Of a stretch of 64,000 nucleotides of DNA, positions 5,993 through 14,398 are shown in pieces. How positions within the stretch are numbered: position 1 is the stretch's first letter; the number at the start of each line of letters is the position of its first letter. The notes beneath the pieces were generated by a model. The model was not told the origin of the DNA, made no database searches, and worked only from the letters and a program-made list of their open reading frames with translations. The position numbers and the translations under genes were made by a program. Origin of the DNA: Acidobacteriota bacterium (GTDB lineage: Bacteria > Acidobacteriota > Aminicenantia > Aminicenantales > Saccharicenantaceae); contig JBDKSB010000006.1 in the NCBI GenBank assembly GCA_039683095.1, positions 1 to 64,000 on the forward strand. The letters run 5' to 3'.

Positions 5993-8900
5993 ATGAGCAT
6001 GATCATCAAGAAGCTAGAATTGCAGGGTTTCAAGTCCTTCGCCGAAAGGACCAAGATCGCCTTCCATCCCGGCATCACCGCCATCGTCGGTCCGAACGGC
6101 ACGGGCAAGAGCAACCTCGTCGACGCCATGCTCTGGTCCCTCGGCGGCCACCGGCAGGGCGTCGTCCGCGGCGACCGCACCGACGAGGTCATCTTCTCCG
6201 GCAACTCCAAGCGGCCCGCCCTGAGCATGGCCGACTCCGTCCTGACCCTGTCCAGCGAGGACGAGGAGATGGTCATCTCCCACCGGGCCTTCCGGTCCGG
6301 CGAGAACGAATACCGGATGAACGGCAAGACCGTCCGGCTCAAGGACATCCAGGACGAGCTGTGGAAGCACGCCATCGGCGAGAAGGATTATTTCGTCATC
6401 AAGCAGGGCTCGATCGGCAACTTCGTCACCTCGAAGCCGAACGAGAAGCGCACCTTCATCGAGGAAGCCGCCGGGACGGCCTACTACAAGGACAAGAAGC
6501 GCCAGGCCCAATCGAAGCTCGACAGCACCGAGCAGAACCTCATCCGCCTCGAGGACATCGTCATCGAGGTCGAGAAGGCCAAGAACTCGCTCCAGCGCCA
6601 GGCCCAGGCCGCCAACCGCTATCGCCGCCTGCGCGAGCGCGTCCGCGAGCTGACCTCCCACCACTACCAGAGGAAGCTCGTCGTCCTGGAAAAGGCCCAG
6701 CAGGAAGCCTCCTCCCTCTACGACGAGGCCGCCGCCCGCGAGGCCGAAGCCACCTCCCGCCTGCGGAACGAAGAGAAGGACGCCGCCGCGCGGCGCAACG
6801 ACCTCTGGGCCCTCGAGAAGGTCCTCAAGGAGGGCCAGGAAAAGCTCTTCGGGCTGAAGTCCAGGGCCGCCCGCTTCGAGAGCGACATCGACCGCGAATC
6901 GAAGCGGGTCGAGTTCTTCGAGGAGAAGAAGACCCGGGCCGAGTCCGACCGCAACGAGCTGCTCGAGGACGTCCTCCATCTGACCAGGGAGATCGAGGAT
7001 CTCAAGTCCCGCCTGGCCGAATTCGAGGGATCGCTCGAGGCGAGCCGCGCCGAGGCGGCCGGCTCCGAGACCGACCTGGCCGCGGCCCGCGAGAGCCGGA
7101 TCGCCGCCGGCCGGGGCGTCGAGGAGCTGCGGGCCGGCTACCTCCGGGCCCTCCAGTCCCTGACCGAGGCCAAGAACGAGGGCGTCCGGGCCGAAAAGGA
7201 GCTGGAACTGCTCGTCCGCCAGGAAGAGAAGCTGGTCGCCCAACTCGGCGACCAGGACGCCGTCCTGAGGGAGAACGCCGAGCGCACCGCGGCCATCGAG
7301 CGGGGCATCGCCGAGGCGCGGACCGCCCGCGAGGAGTTCATCGGCCGGGCCGAGGACATCAAGACCGCGCTCGTCTCGGCCCAGTCGGCCGTGGACGAAG
7401 CCCGCGGCCGGCTCGAGGCCCTGCGGGCGCGCCGCGAGGAGGCCGCCTACCACCTCCAGGCCCTGCGCAAGATCGACGAGAAGGCCCGCGAGGAGAGCCC
7501 GGCCGACGTCCCGGGCGGCCTCGGCATCCTGGCCGATCTCATCCGGACCAGCCCCGAGAACGCCGCTCTCTTCGACACGTTCTGGCGCGAGGGCGCGAGG
7601 GCCCGGGTCGTCCCGGCCGAGGAGTTCCTCAGCGGCCTGCCGGCCGGGTTGCGCGGCACCTACCTTCTCGTCCCGGCCGCGGCCCGGCCCGCCGTGCCGG
7701 CCGACGTCCTGGAGCGGCCCGGCGTCGTCGGCCAGCTGAAGAGCCTCATCGAGCCCGACGAGCGGCTCCGGGGCCGTCTGGCCGGGCTCGAGGACGCGGT
7801 CATCGTCCGCGAGGCCGCCGAGGCCGTGCGCCTCTGGATCGATCATCCCGACCTGAACTTCCTGACCCCCGCGGGGGACCTACTGCTCTCGTCCGGGCTG
7901 CTCAGGCTCGGCGAGAAGGCCGACGGCGCGGTCGCCCTGGCCGCGGAGATCCGCCGGCTCGAGGCGGAGATCGACCGGGTCGAGGCCGGGTCGGTCCCGG
8001 TCGCGGCCGAGATCGAGGAAAGAACGAAGGCCGCCGACGGCCTCGGAGCCGACCTGGCGGCTGTCCGCGACGAGATCGACCGGACCGAGCGCGCCCTCCA
8101 GGACCGCGAGCGCGAGCAGCGCTACGGGATCGGGGAAGGCGAAAGGATCCGGACGACGCAATCCCTGCTCGGCCGCGAGCTCGAGGTCCTGCACGGCGAG
8201 AAGGAGAGGCTCCGGGAAGCGCTCCGGGCCGCGAGCGAAGGACTGACACTCAGGGAATCGGAGGTCCAGGGCCTCCGGGAGCGGATCGAGGGCGAGGAGC
8301 AGGCCCTGGCCGCCCTCGTCTCCGGCGAGGCCGCGCTCGAACGCCGGTTCTTCGAGACCAAGTCCGGGCTCGACCTGGTCCGGGAGAAGATCAACGGCCT
8401 CGGCGACCAGGTCCGGGCCGCCGAGAAGAGGAAAGAGGCGGCCGCGGCCAAGATCCAGGCGCTCGAGGCCGACATCCGGCAGGGCGATGAGGACAAGGAC
8501 CGCCTGCGCGAGGAGATCGCGGCCATGCGTCAGAGCGCCGCGGCCCTGGCCGGGGAGCGGGCCGCCGCCGAGACCGGCCTGGAGGAGACGGAAGGCGAGC
8601 TCGAGAAGGCCCGCGGGGCCCTGGCCTCGTTCGAGGCGGCCCTGGAGAAGAGCCGCGAGGAGGAGGAGGCCGCCAAGAACGAGCGCGTCCGCCACGAGAT
8701 CCGCAAGGCCGAGGTCGAGCGCGACCTGGTCAACCTCGACGAGACGTGCTGGCAGGAGCTCAAGAAGACCCTGGCCGAGCTCCGGGCCGAGGCCCTGACG
8801 GCCCAGGCGCCGGGCGCTCCCTCCCCCGCCCCCGAGGAGGCCGAAGCCGAGGAGCTCGTCGAGGACGAGACCGGGGAGAACGGCGAGACCGACGAGGCCG

Positions 8901-9706
8901 CCCCCGCGGAAGCGGCGGCGGAGCCGGCCGCGGAGGCCGGCGCCGGCGAAGCCGCCCCGACGGCCGGGGCCGCCGTCAAGCCCCGGCGGGCCATGAAGAA
9001 ATGGCGGCCCCTGGCCGAGATGACCGACGAGGACGTCGAGAAGGAGCTCGAGGAAACGCGCGAGGCGCTCAATCGCTTCAAGGCCGTCAACCTCATGGCC
9101 GAGGAGGAGTTCGTCGAGCAGAAGAAGCGCTTCGAGTTCCTGACCACGCAGCGGCAGGACCTCCGCGATTCCATCACCTCGACCGTCGAGGCTATCAAGA
9201 AGATCGACGAGGAGAGCAAGGACCAGTTCCTCAAGGCCCTGGAGCAGGTCAACCAGAACTTCAGCGAGCTCTTCACGGCGCTCTTCAAGGGCGGCAACGC
9301 CGAGGTCAAGCTGCTCGAGCCGGACAACCCCCTCGAGAGCGGCGTCGAGATCGTGGCCCAGCCGCCGGGCAAGCGCGTCCAGAACCTGTCGCTCCTGTCG
9401 GGCGGCGAGAAATCGCTGACCTCGCTGGCCTTCCTCTTCGCCCTGTTCCGCTACCGGCCCTCGCCCTTCTGCTTCCTCGACGAGGTCGACGCGGCCCTCG
9501 ACGAGGTCAACCTGACCCGCCTCCTCGACCTGCTGAAGACGATCAAGAACCAGACGCAGTTCATCATCATCACCCACAACTACAAGACGATGGAAGTGGC
9601 CGATTACATCTACGGAACGACCATGGCCGAGCCGAACATGACCCGTCTGCTGTCGGTCAAGCTCGCGCGCAAGGGCGGCCCCCTGCCGCCCGATCTCCAA
9701 GTCTAG
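5993..9706 (+). CDS. smc: Chromosome segregation protein SMC
   Basis: The 1237-residue ATPase organises and segregates the chromosome as a dimer with ScpA/ScpB. The N-terminal head has Walker A GPNGTGKS at residues 33-40 and the segment GSIGNFVTSKP. Long coiled coils flank a hinge at about 500-620. The C-terminal head has the signature LSLLSGGEKS near 1135 and Walker B FCFLDEVDAALDE near 1160. The reading frame is open far upstream, but the conserved N-terminus MIIKKLELQGFKSF fixes the start at 5993 or the in-frame ATG at 5999. No clear ribosome site is seen. An unusual insert of about 65 Ala/Pro/Glu-rich residues (roughly 936-1000) interrupts the second coiled-coil arm shortly before the C-terminal head. 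Confidence 0.96.
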   Translation: MSMIIKKLELQGFKSFAERTKIAFHPGITAIVGPNGTGKSNLVDAMLWSLGGHRQGVVRGDRTDEVIFSGNSKRPALSMADSVLTLSSEDEEMVISHRAFRSGENEYRMNGKTVRLKDIQDELWKHAIGEKDYFVIKQGSIGNFVTSKPNEKRTFIEEAAGTAYYKDKKRQAQSKLDSTEQNLIRLEDIVIEVEKAKNSLQRQAQAANRYRRLRERVRELTSHHYQRKLVVLEKAQQEASSLYDEAAAREAEATSRLRNEEKDAAARRNDLWALEKVLKEGQEKLFGLKSRAARFESDIDRESKRVEFFEEKKTRAESDRNELLEDVLHLTREIEDLKSRLAEFEGSLEASRAEAAGSETDLAAARESRIAAGRGVEELRAGYLRALQSLTEAKNEGVRAEKELELLVRQEEKLVAQLGDQDAVLRENAERTAAIERGIAEARTAREEFIGRAEDIKTALVSAQSAVDEARGRLEALRARREEAAYHLQALRKIDEKAREESPADVPGGLGILADLIRTSPENAALFDTFWREGARARVVPAEEFLSGLPAGLRGTYLLVPAAARPAVPADVLERPGVVGQLKSLIEPDERLRGRLAGLEDAVIVREAAEAVRLWIDHPDLNFLTPAGDLLLSSGLLRLGEKADGAVALAAEIRRLEAEIDRVEAGSVPVAAEIEERTKAADGLGADLAAVRDEIDRTERALQDREREQRYGIGEGERIRTTQSLLGRELEVLHGEKERLREALRAASEGLTLRESEVQGLRERIEGEEQALAALVSGEAALERRFFETKSGLDLVREKINGLGDQVRAAEKRKEAAAAKIQALEADIRQGDEDKDRLREEIAAMRQSAAALAGERAAAETGLEETEGELEKARGALASFEAALEKSREEEEAAKNERVRHEIRKAEVERDLVNLDETCWQELKKTLAELRAEALTAQAPGAPSPAPEEAEAEELVEDETGENGETDEAAPAEAAAEPAAEAGAGEAAPTAGAAVKPRRAMKKWRPLAEMTDEDVEKELEETREALNRFKAVNLMAEEEFVEQKKRFEFLTTQRQDLRDSITSTVEAIKKIDEESKDQFLKALEQVNQNFSELFTALFKGGNAEVKLLEPDNPLESGVEIVAQPPGKRVQNLSLLSGGEKSLTSLAFLFALFRYRPSPFCFLDEVDAALDEVNLTRLLDLLKTIKNQTQFIIITHNYKTMEVADYIYGTTMAEPNMTRLLSVKLARKGGPLPPDLQV

Positions 9707-9737
9707 AACCGGCCATCCCGGCCGGAAGGAGGGCGGC

Positions 9738-11210
9738 ATGTCGATCTATCTCGTCATCATCCTCGCCTATCTCGTCGTCCTGACCGTCTTCAACTTCGTC
9801 CGGTCGAGGCGGATCAAGAGCCAGGAGCAGTTCATGGTCGCCGGCCGGAGCCTGAAGTGGCAGGTCATGGTCTTCACCCTGATCTGCACCTGGATCGGGT
9901 CGGGGACCTTCATCAGCGGGGCCGAGTTCGCCTCGAAGGCCGGCTTCTCCGCGCTGTGGCTGGCCGCCGGCGCCTGGGTCGGCATCATCTGCATCTACTT
10001 CCTGGCCGCCAAGATCCACACCTTCGGCCAGTACACGGTGGGCGACGTCCTCGAGGTCCGCTACGGGCCGGCGGCCCGTCTGTTCGGGGCCGTGGCCCTG
10101 ATCCTGTCCTTCATCTCCATCGTCTCCTACCAGTTCGTGGCCGGCGGCTTCATCCTCAACGTCATCACCGACGGCAAGATCTCGGAGGCGACCGGGACGT
10201 TCATCGCCGCCGTCTTCGTCATCCTGTTCACGGCCCTCGGCGGCATGGTCGCCATCGCCTACACCGACCTGCCCAACGGCATCATCATCGTCCTGGCCTG
10301 CCTGCTGGCCGTGCCCTTCGTCATCGCCGCGGCGGGCGGGCTGCCCGCGGCCAAGGCGGCGCTGCCGCCCGGCTACTTCGCCGTCGTCAACAGCCAGTTC
10401 GGCGCCTACCCCTGGCTCAAGGCCATCGGTTACTTCCTGTCGACGATGTTCCTCCTGCTGGGCGTCCAGAGCATGTACCAGAAGTTCTACAGCGCCAAGT
10501 CGGCCCGGGACGCCAAGAAGGCCGTGGCCTGGTGGACGGTCGGGACGATCATCGTCGAGTCGATCGTCGTCGTCATCGCCGTTTTCGCCTACAGCAAGCT
10601 CCAGGGCCAGATCGACCTGAGCGTGCCCAAGGCGGGCGGCAAGATCGTGCTCATGGCGGCCCGGCAGATGGTCCCCTTGCCCGTGGGCGTCCTGCTGCTC
10701 GCGGCGGCCTGCGCCGTCGTCATCTCCACCGGCATGAACTACCTCCTGTCGAACTCGACGACCATCATGCGCGACATCTACCAGCGCTTCCTGAAAAAGA
10801 CGCCGGGAGAAAAGAACCTCGTCGCCCTGCAGAAGGTCTTCGTCGTCGTGATCGGCGTGCTGGCCTTCCTGCTGGCCACGCAGCTCAAGTCGGTCCTGGC
10901 GATGAGCTTCTTCGCCTACACCATCTACGGCGTGGCCATCACCCCGGCCCTCATCGCCGCCCTGGCCTGGAAGCGGGCGACCAAGGCGGGCGGCCTGGCC
11001 TCCATCATCTCCGGGACAGTCGTCTCCCTGGCCCTCTATATCCCGACCACCCTGAAGAACCCGCCCATGCCGGTCATCGACGGGGACCCCTGGGGCATCC
11101 CGCTCATCTTTCCGGCCCTGTTCGTCTCGCTCGCTTCCCTGATCGTCGTCAGCCTGCTGACGCCGAAGCCGAAGGCCGAGGAGCTGGGAAAGTTCTTCCC
11201 GACGAAATAG
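9738..11210 (+). CDS. Sodium:solute symporter (SSS family)
   Basis: This is a 490-residue polytopic membrane protein with about 13 hydrophobic segments. It has the SSS hallmarks: an early WIGSGTFISGAEFA stretch after the second helix, YTVGDVLEVRYGP, and the ALGGMVAIAYTD helix. The family couples inward sodium movement to uptake of sugars, amino acids, organic acids or similar solutes. The substrate cannot be read from the sequence. It starts 31 bases after smc with a strong GGAAGGAGGG ribosome site. It is followed 15 bases later by a histone-deacetylase-family gene, suggesting that the transporter may import an acylated compound for that enzyme. Confidence 0.9.
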   Translation: MSIYLVIILAYLVVLTVFNFVRSRRIKSQEQFMVAGRSLKWQVMVFTLICTWIGSGTFISGAEFASKAGFSALWLAAGAWVGIICIYFLAAKIHTFGQYTVGDVLEVRYGPAARLFGAVALILSFISIVSYQFVAGGFILNVITDGKISEATGTFIAAVFVILFTALGGMVAIAYTDLPNGIIIVLACLLAVPFVIAAAGGLPAAKAALPPGYFAVVNSQFGAYPWLKAIGYFLSTMFLLLGVQSMYQKFYSAKSARDAKKAVAWWTVGTIIVESIVVVIAVFAYSKLQGQIDLSVPKAGGKIVLMAARQMVPLPVGVLLLAAACAVVISTGMNYLLSNSTTIMRDIYQRFLKKTPGEKNLVALQKVFVVVIGVLAFLLATQLKSVLAMSFFAYTIYGVAITPALIAALAWKRATKAGGLASIISGTVVSLALYIPTTLKNPPMPVIDGDPWGIPLIFPALFVSLASLIVVSLLTPKPKAEELGKFFPTK

Positions 11211-11225
11211 GAGGGTGGAGGCGCG

Positions 11226-12290
11226 ATGAAGCCGGGCCTGGTCATCGACGGGCGCTATAGGGACCACGACGCGGGCGCCGGGCACGTCGAATCGCCGGCC
11301 CGGATCGGGACGCTCCTGCGGCTTCTCGAGGAGGAGCCGCCGGTCCCCTGCATGTCCATTCCGCCGCGGCCGGCGACCGAAGAGGAGCTCGCCTTCGTCC
11401 ACGAGCGCGGCTACATCGACCTGGTCAGGTCCACGGCCGGCCAGACCGTCCCCCTTGACGACGACTCCGTCGCCGGCCCGGCGACCTGGGACACGGCCCG
11501 GCTGGCCGCCGGCGGCTTCCTCGAAGCGATCGACCGGATCATGGACGGGGCCGCGCCGAACGCCCTGGCCCTGGTCCGGCCGCCCGGCCACCACGCCGAA
11601 GCCTCGCGGGCCATGGGCTTCTGCTTCTTCAACAACGCCGCGATCGGCGCCGAGCACCTGGTCCGTCGGCACGGCCTGCGGCGCATCCTCGTCGCCGATT
11701 GGGACCTCCATCACGGCAACGGCACGGAGCAGGCCTTTTACGAACGCCGGGACGTCCTGTATTTCTCGACCCACCAGTCGCCGCTCTTCCCCTGGACGGG
11801 CGCGGCCCGCTTCTTCGGGAGTGGCGAAGGATACGGCTACAACCTCAACGTGCCGCTCCTTCCGGGCAAGGACGACGCCGATCTCCTCGGCGTCTACCAG
11901 GACATCCTGGCCCCCGTCGCCGCGGAATTCCAGCCGGAGTTCATCATCGTCAGCGCCGGCTTCGACATCGCCGCCGGAGACCCCCTCGGCCGGATGCTCG
12001 TGACGGCGCGGGGCTTCGGGCTCCTGACCGCGTCCCTGATGGCCATGGCCGAAAGGACGGCCGGCGGACGGCTGGCCCTGGTCCTCGAGGGCGGCTATGA
12101 CCTGACGGCCCTCCGGGACGGGGTCGGAGAAGTCCTTAGGACCCTGGCCGGAGGGCCCGAAAGGGCGGCCCGGGGCGGAGACGGCCTCCGCGAGAGCGTC
12201 TCCCCGTCGCTCCTGGTCGAGCTCGAGGAGCCCCTGCGGATCTTCCGCCGGAAGTGGGACATCCCTCCCCTCCGTGGTGTCCTCGCCTGA
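11226..12290 (+). CDS. Histone deacetylase/acetylpolyamine amidohydrolase family protein
   Basis: The 354-residue protein has the complete class II HDAC-like active site. Present are RPPGHHAEA with the paired catalytic histidines, the zinc ligands in DWDLHHGNGT, SAGFD with the third ligand, and EGGYD near the C-terminus. Bacterial relatives remove acetyl or other acyl groups from polyamines, acetoin-related substrates or proteins using a catalytic zinc. The gene has GGAGGTGGAGG ahead of its ATG and follows the SSS symporter by 15 bases, so both are probably co-transcribed with smc or from an internal promoter. The exact substrate is unknown. Confidence 0.92.
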   Translation: MKPGLVIDGRYRDHDAGAGHVESPARIGTLLRLLEEEPPVPCMSIPPRPATEEELAFVHERGYIDLVRSTAGQTVPLDDDSVAGPATWDTARLAAGGFLEAIDRIMDGAAPNALALVRPPGHHAEASRAMGFCFFNNAAIGAEHLVRRHGLRRILVADWDLHHGNGTEQAFYERRDVLYFSTHQSPLFPWTGAARFFGSGEGYGYNLNVPLLPGKDDADLLGVYQDILAPVAAEFQPEFIIVSAGFDIAAGDPLGRMLVTARGFGLLTASLMAMAERTAGGRLALVLEGGYDLTALRDGVGEVLRTLAGGPERAARGGDGLRESVSPSLLVELEEPLRIFRRKWDIPPLRGVLA

Positions 12291-12354
12291 CGAAAGCGTC
12301 CCTTTTTCAGGACAAAACCGGTCCCCGTTCTCCCCTGTTATCAGGCGGGGGCCT

Positions 12355-12370
12355 TGGCACACTTCTTGCA
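12355..12370 (+). promoter_or_regulatory. Sigma-54 (RpoN) type promoter
   Basis: TGGCAC-ACTTC-TTGCA matches the sigma-54 consensus TGGCACrNNNNTTGCw at every defined position, with the GG at 12356-12357 and the GC at 12368-12369 in correct phase. Transcription would start near 12380, giving a leader of about 20 bases that holds AGGAGAAGG ahead of the ATG at 12399. An enhancer-binding protein would be required; none is encoded in the window. Confidence 0.75.
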
Positions 12371-12398
12371 CGATTGAAAGTCGGTTAGGAGAAGGACC

Positions 12399-14330
12399 AT
12401 GAAGAAGGCATTGATCATCGCGGCGTCGGTCATCCTGGTCGCGGCGGCCGTCTTCGCCCAGGAGGCGCAGACGCCGACCCCGCAGAACACCCAGGAGATC
12501 AAGGACGCCAAATATACCAACGAATCGATCGCCCGCCTGAGCTTCGTCGAGGGCAAGGCCTTCGTCCAGAGGGCCTCGGACCTCGGCTACGAGGAGGGCG
12601 CCCTCAACATGCCCGTCAGCGAAGGGGACCGCATCGGCACGTCCGACGGCCGGGCCGAGATCCACTTCGGCAAGGGCAACTACCTGCGCCTCGACAGCGA
12701 CACCAAGGTCGACGTGTTGAACCTGCCCAAGAAGGACGACGACATCGCGCGCTTCCGCGTCTGGTCCGGCCATGTCTTCGTCGTAGTCGGCACGCTGAAG
12801 AAGGAAAAGGGCATCGAGATCCACACCGCCGACTCCTCGTTCTACGTCCTCGACCGCGGCGTTTACCGCGTCGACGTCCGCGAGAACCGGGACACCGAGA
12901 TCATGGTCTACAAGGGCCTCATCGAAGCCGCCGGCGAAGACGGCTCGACCCTGCTCAAGGCTTCCCAGCGGCTGGAGATCGCCGAGGGCCGCCTGGCCTC
13001 GAAGCCGTCGTCCTTCATCGCCGTGGCCGACGACGCCTTCGACAAGTTCAACGAATCCCGCACCTCGATCACCGGGCGGGAATTCGCCAAGGCCAGGCTG
13101 CCCGAGGACCTCTCCGACTACGAAGGCGAGCTCGACGAGAACGGCCGCTGGACCTACCTCGCCCCCTACGGCAACGTCTGGATGCCCAACGGCATCGACG
13201 CGGACTGGCGCCCCTATTATGACGGCCGCTGGACCTGGCTGCCCCTGTCCGGGTGGACCTGGTGGCCCTACGAGCCCTGGGGCTGGTGCACGTTCCATTA
13301 CGGCCGCTGGCACTGGGCCATCGACCTCGGCTGGTACTGGATCCCCATGAACATGTGGGGCCCGGCCTGGGTCGATTGGTGGTGGGATGACTACTACTTC
13401 GGCTGGGCGCCCCTTAGCTACTGGGGCTACCCCGGCGTCATCATGGACGGCATGTACTACGGCCACTACTACGGGCCGTATTACCCCTACGGTTCGCGGG
13501 CCCTCACGGTCGTCCGGCGCGACCAGCTCAAGGACCCGCACATCGCCGCCAACGCGCTGCGCGGCGATTCGCTCAAGGGCTTGAACAGGATCAGCCTGAG
13601 CCATCAGACCCTCAGCGTCAGGCCGGCGGGGACGAAGATCTCCGTCCAGCCGCTCAACGGCAACCGCGTCATGCTCCGGAACGAAGGCTCGTCCGGCCTG
13701 GCGCGCGACGCCCGGACCGGCGGCCGGAGCGCCGCCGGCGGCGCGGCCGCCGCGGGCAGCCCGCGGGCCATCCGCAACCCCGACGAGCCGTCCAAGGGCG
13801 GGGCCGCGACGAAGGGCAGTCCCCAGACGGTCAAGAGCCCGGCCAAGGGCGAACGGTCGTCCGGCCCGTCCAAGTCGTCGGGCTCGGGCGGACGCAGCAC
13901 CCGCAAGAAGGACAGCGAGCCGGCCGCGTCGGCGCTGTCGTCCACAGGGTACCGGAGCGACCCGTCCATCGCCGGGACGCGCTCGGGCGCGGGCCAGGAG
14001 CGCACGGCTTACGGCTATCCGTCCTCGCCCAGCATCCGGGGCCGCATCTCGTACGGCGACGGAGGCAGCGGACGGGCCCGGACCTTCTCCGGCCCCTACT
14101 CCCGGCCGTCGTCTTCGAGCGGCTCGTACGCGCGGCCCTATTCCGGCCGGTCGAGCGGCTCGTCCGTCCGGTCGGGCGGCTCCCGGTCCGGTTCTTCGTC
14201 GGGCAGATCGAGCGGCTCCTCGCGCTCGGGTTCGTCTCGCGGCAGCTCTTCACGCAGCTCCGGGTCCTCGTCCCGGGGCTCATCGTCAGGTTCCCGCGGC
14301 GCCTCGGGCGGAGGCGCCCATAGAAAGTAG
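12399..14330 (+). CDS. Secreted FecR-domain protein with Trp/Tyr-rich and Ser/Arg/Gly-rich regions
   Basis: The 643-residue product has a cleavable signal peptide (residues 1-20, ending AAAVFAQ). A FecR-like beta domain at about 45-200 follows, with phrases such as EGDRIGTSDGRAEI. A tryptophan/tyrosine-rich region at about 245-365 resembles the DUF6600 type. The remaining roughly 210 residues are low-complexity Ser, Arg and Gly. FecR domains in this setting are thought to bind envelope partners; no function is proven. The gene stands alone with a sigma-54 promoter at 12355 and a strong terminator at 14348. The tail could be a surface-attachment or nucleic-acid/polyanion-binding region, which is inference. 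Confidence 0.82.
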   Translation: MKKALIIAASVILVAAAVFAQEAQTPTPQNTQEIKDAKYTNESIARLSFVEGKAFVQRASDLGYEEGALNMPVSEGDRIGTSDGRAEIHFGKGNYLRLDSDTKVDVLNLPKKDDDIARFRVWSGHVFVVVGTLKKEKGIEIHTADSSFYVLDRGVYRVDVRENRDTEIMVYKGLIEAAGEDGSTLLKASQRLEIAEGRLASKPSSFIAVADDAFDKFNESRTSITGREFAKARLPEDLSDYEGELDENGRWTYLAPYGNVWMPNGIDADWRPYYDGRWTWLPLSGWTWWPYEPWGWCTFHYGRWHWAIDLGWYWIPMNMWGPAWVDWWWDDYYFGWAPLSYWGYPGVIMDGMYYGHYYGPYYPYGSRALTVVRRDQLKDPHIAANALRGDSLKGLNRISLSHQTLSVRPAGTKISVQPLNGNRVMLRNEGSSGLARDARTGGRSAAGGAAAAGSPRAIRNPDEPSKGGAATKGSPQTVKSPAKGERSSGPSKSSGSGGRSTRKKDSEPAASALSSTGYRSDPSIAGTRSGAGQERTAYGYPSSPSIRGRISYGDGGSGRARTFSGPYSRPSSSSGSYARPYSGRSSGSSVRSGGSRSGSSSGRSSGSSRSGSSRGSSSRSSGSSSRGSSSGSRGASGGGAHRK

Positions 14331-14347
14331 CGACCCCTTTCCAACGG

Positions 14348-14397
14348 GGGGCGTTCCTCTCTTCATGGCCGGTTAGGGAGGAACGCCCCTTTTTTTT
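14348..14397 (+). terminator. Strong intrinsic terminator after the FecR-domain gene
   Basis: GGGGCGTTCCTC (14348-14359) pairs perfectly with GAGGAACGCCCC (14378-14389), followed by eight T at 14390-14397. It ends the plus-strand gene and separates it from the convergent PBP1A gene, whose stop is at 14399. Confidence 0.93.
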
Positions 14398-14398
14398 G

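Noticed and set aside
9657-13604. A 1315-codon open frame on the minus strand, antisense to the symporter, deacylase and FecR-domain genes.
   Set aside because: High-GC coding DNA leaves long antisense frames open. The translation is a skewed mix of Gly, Arg, Asp and Val with no domain, and three convincing genes occupy the other strand.
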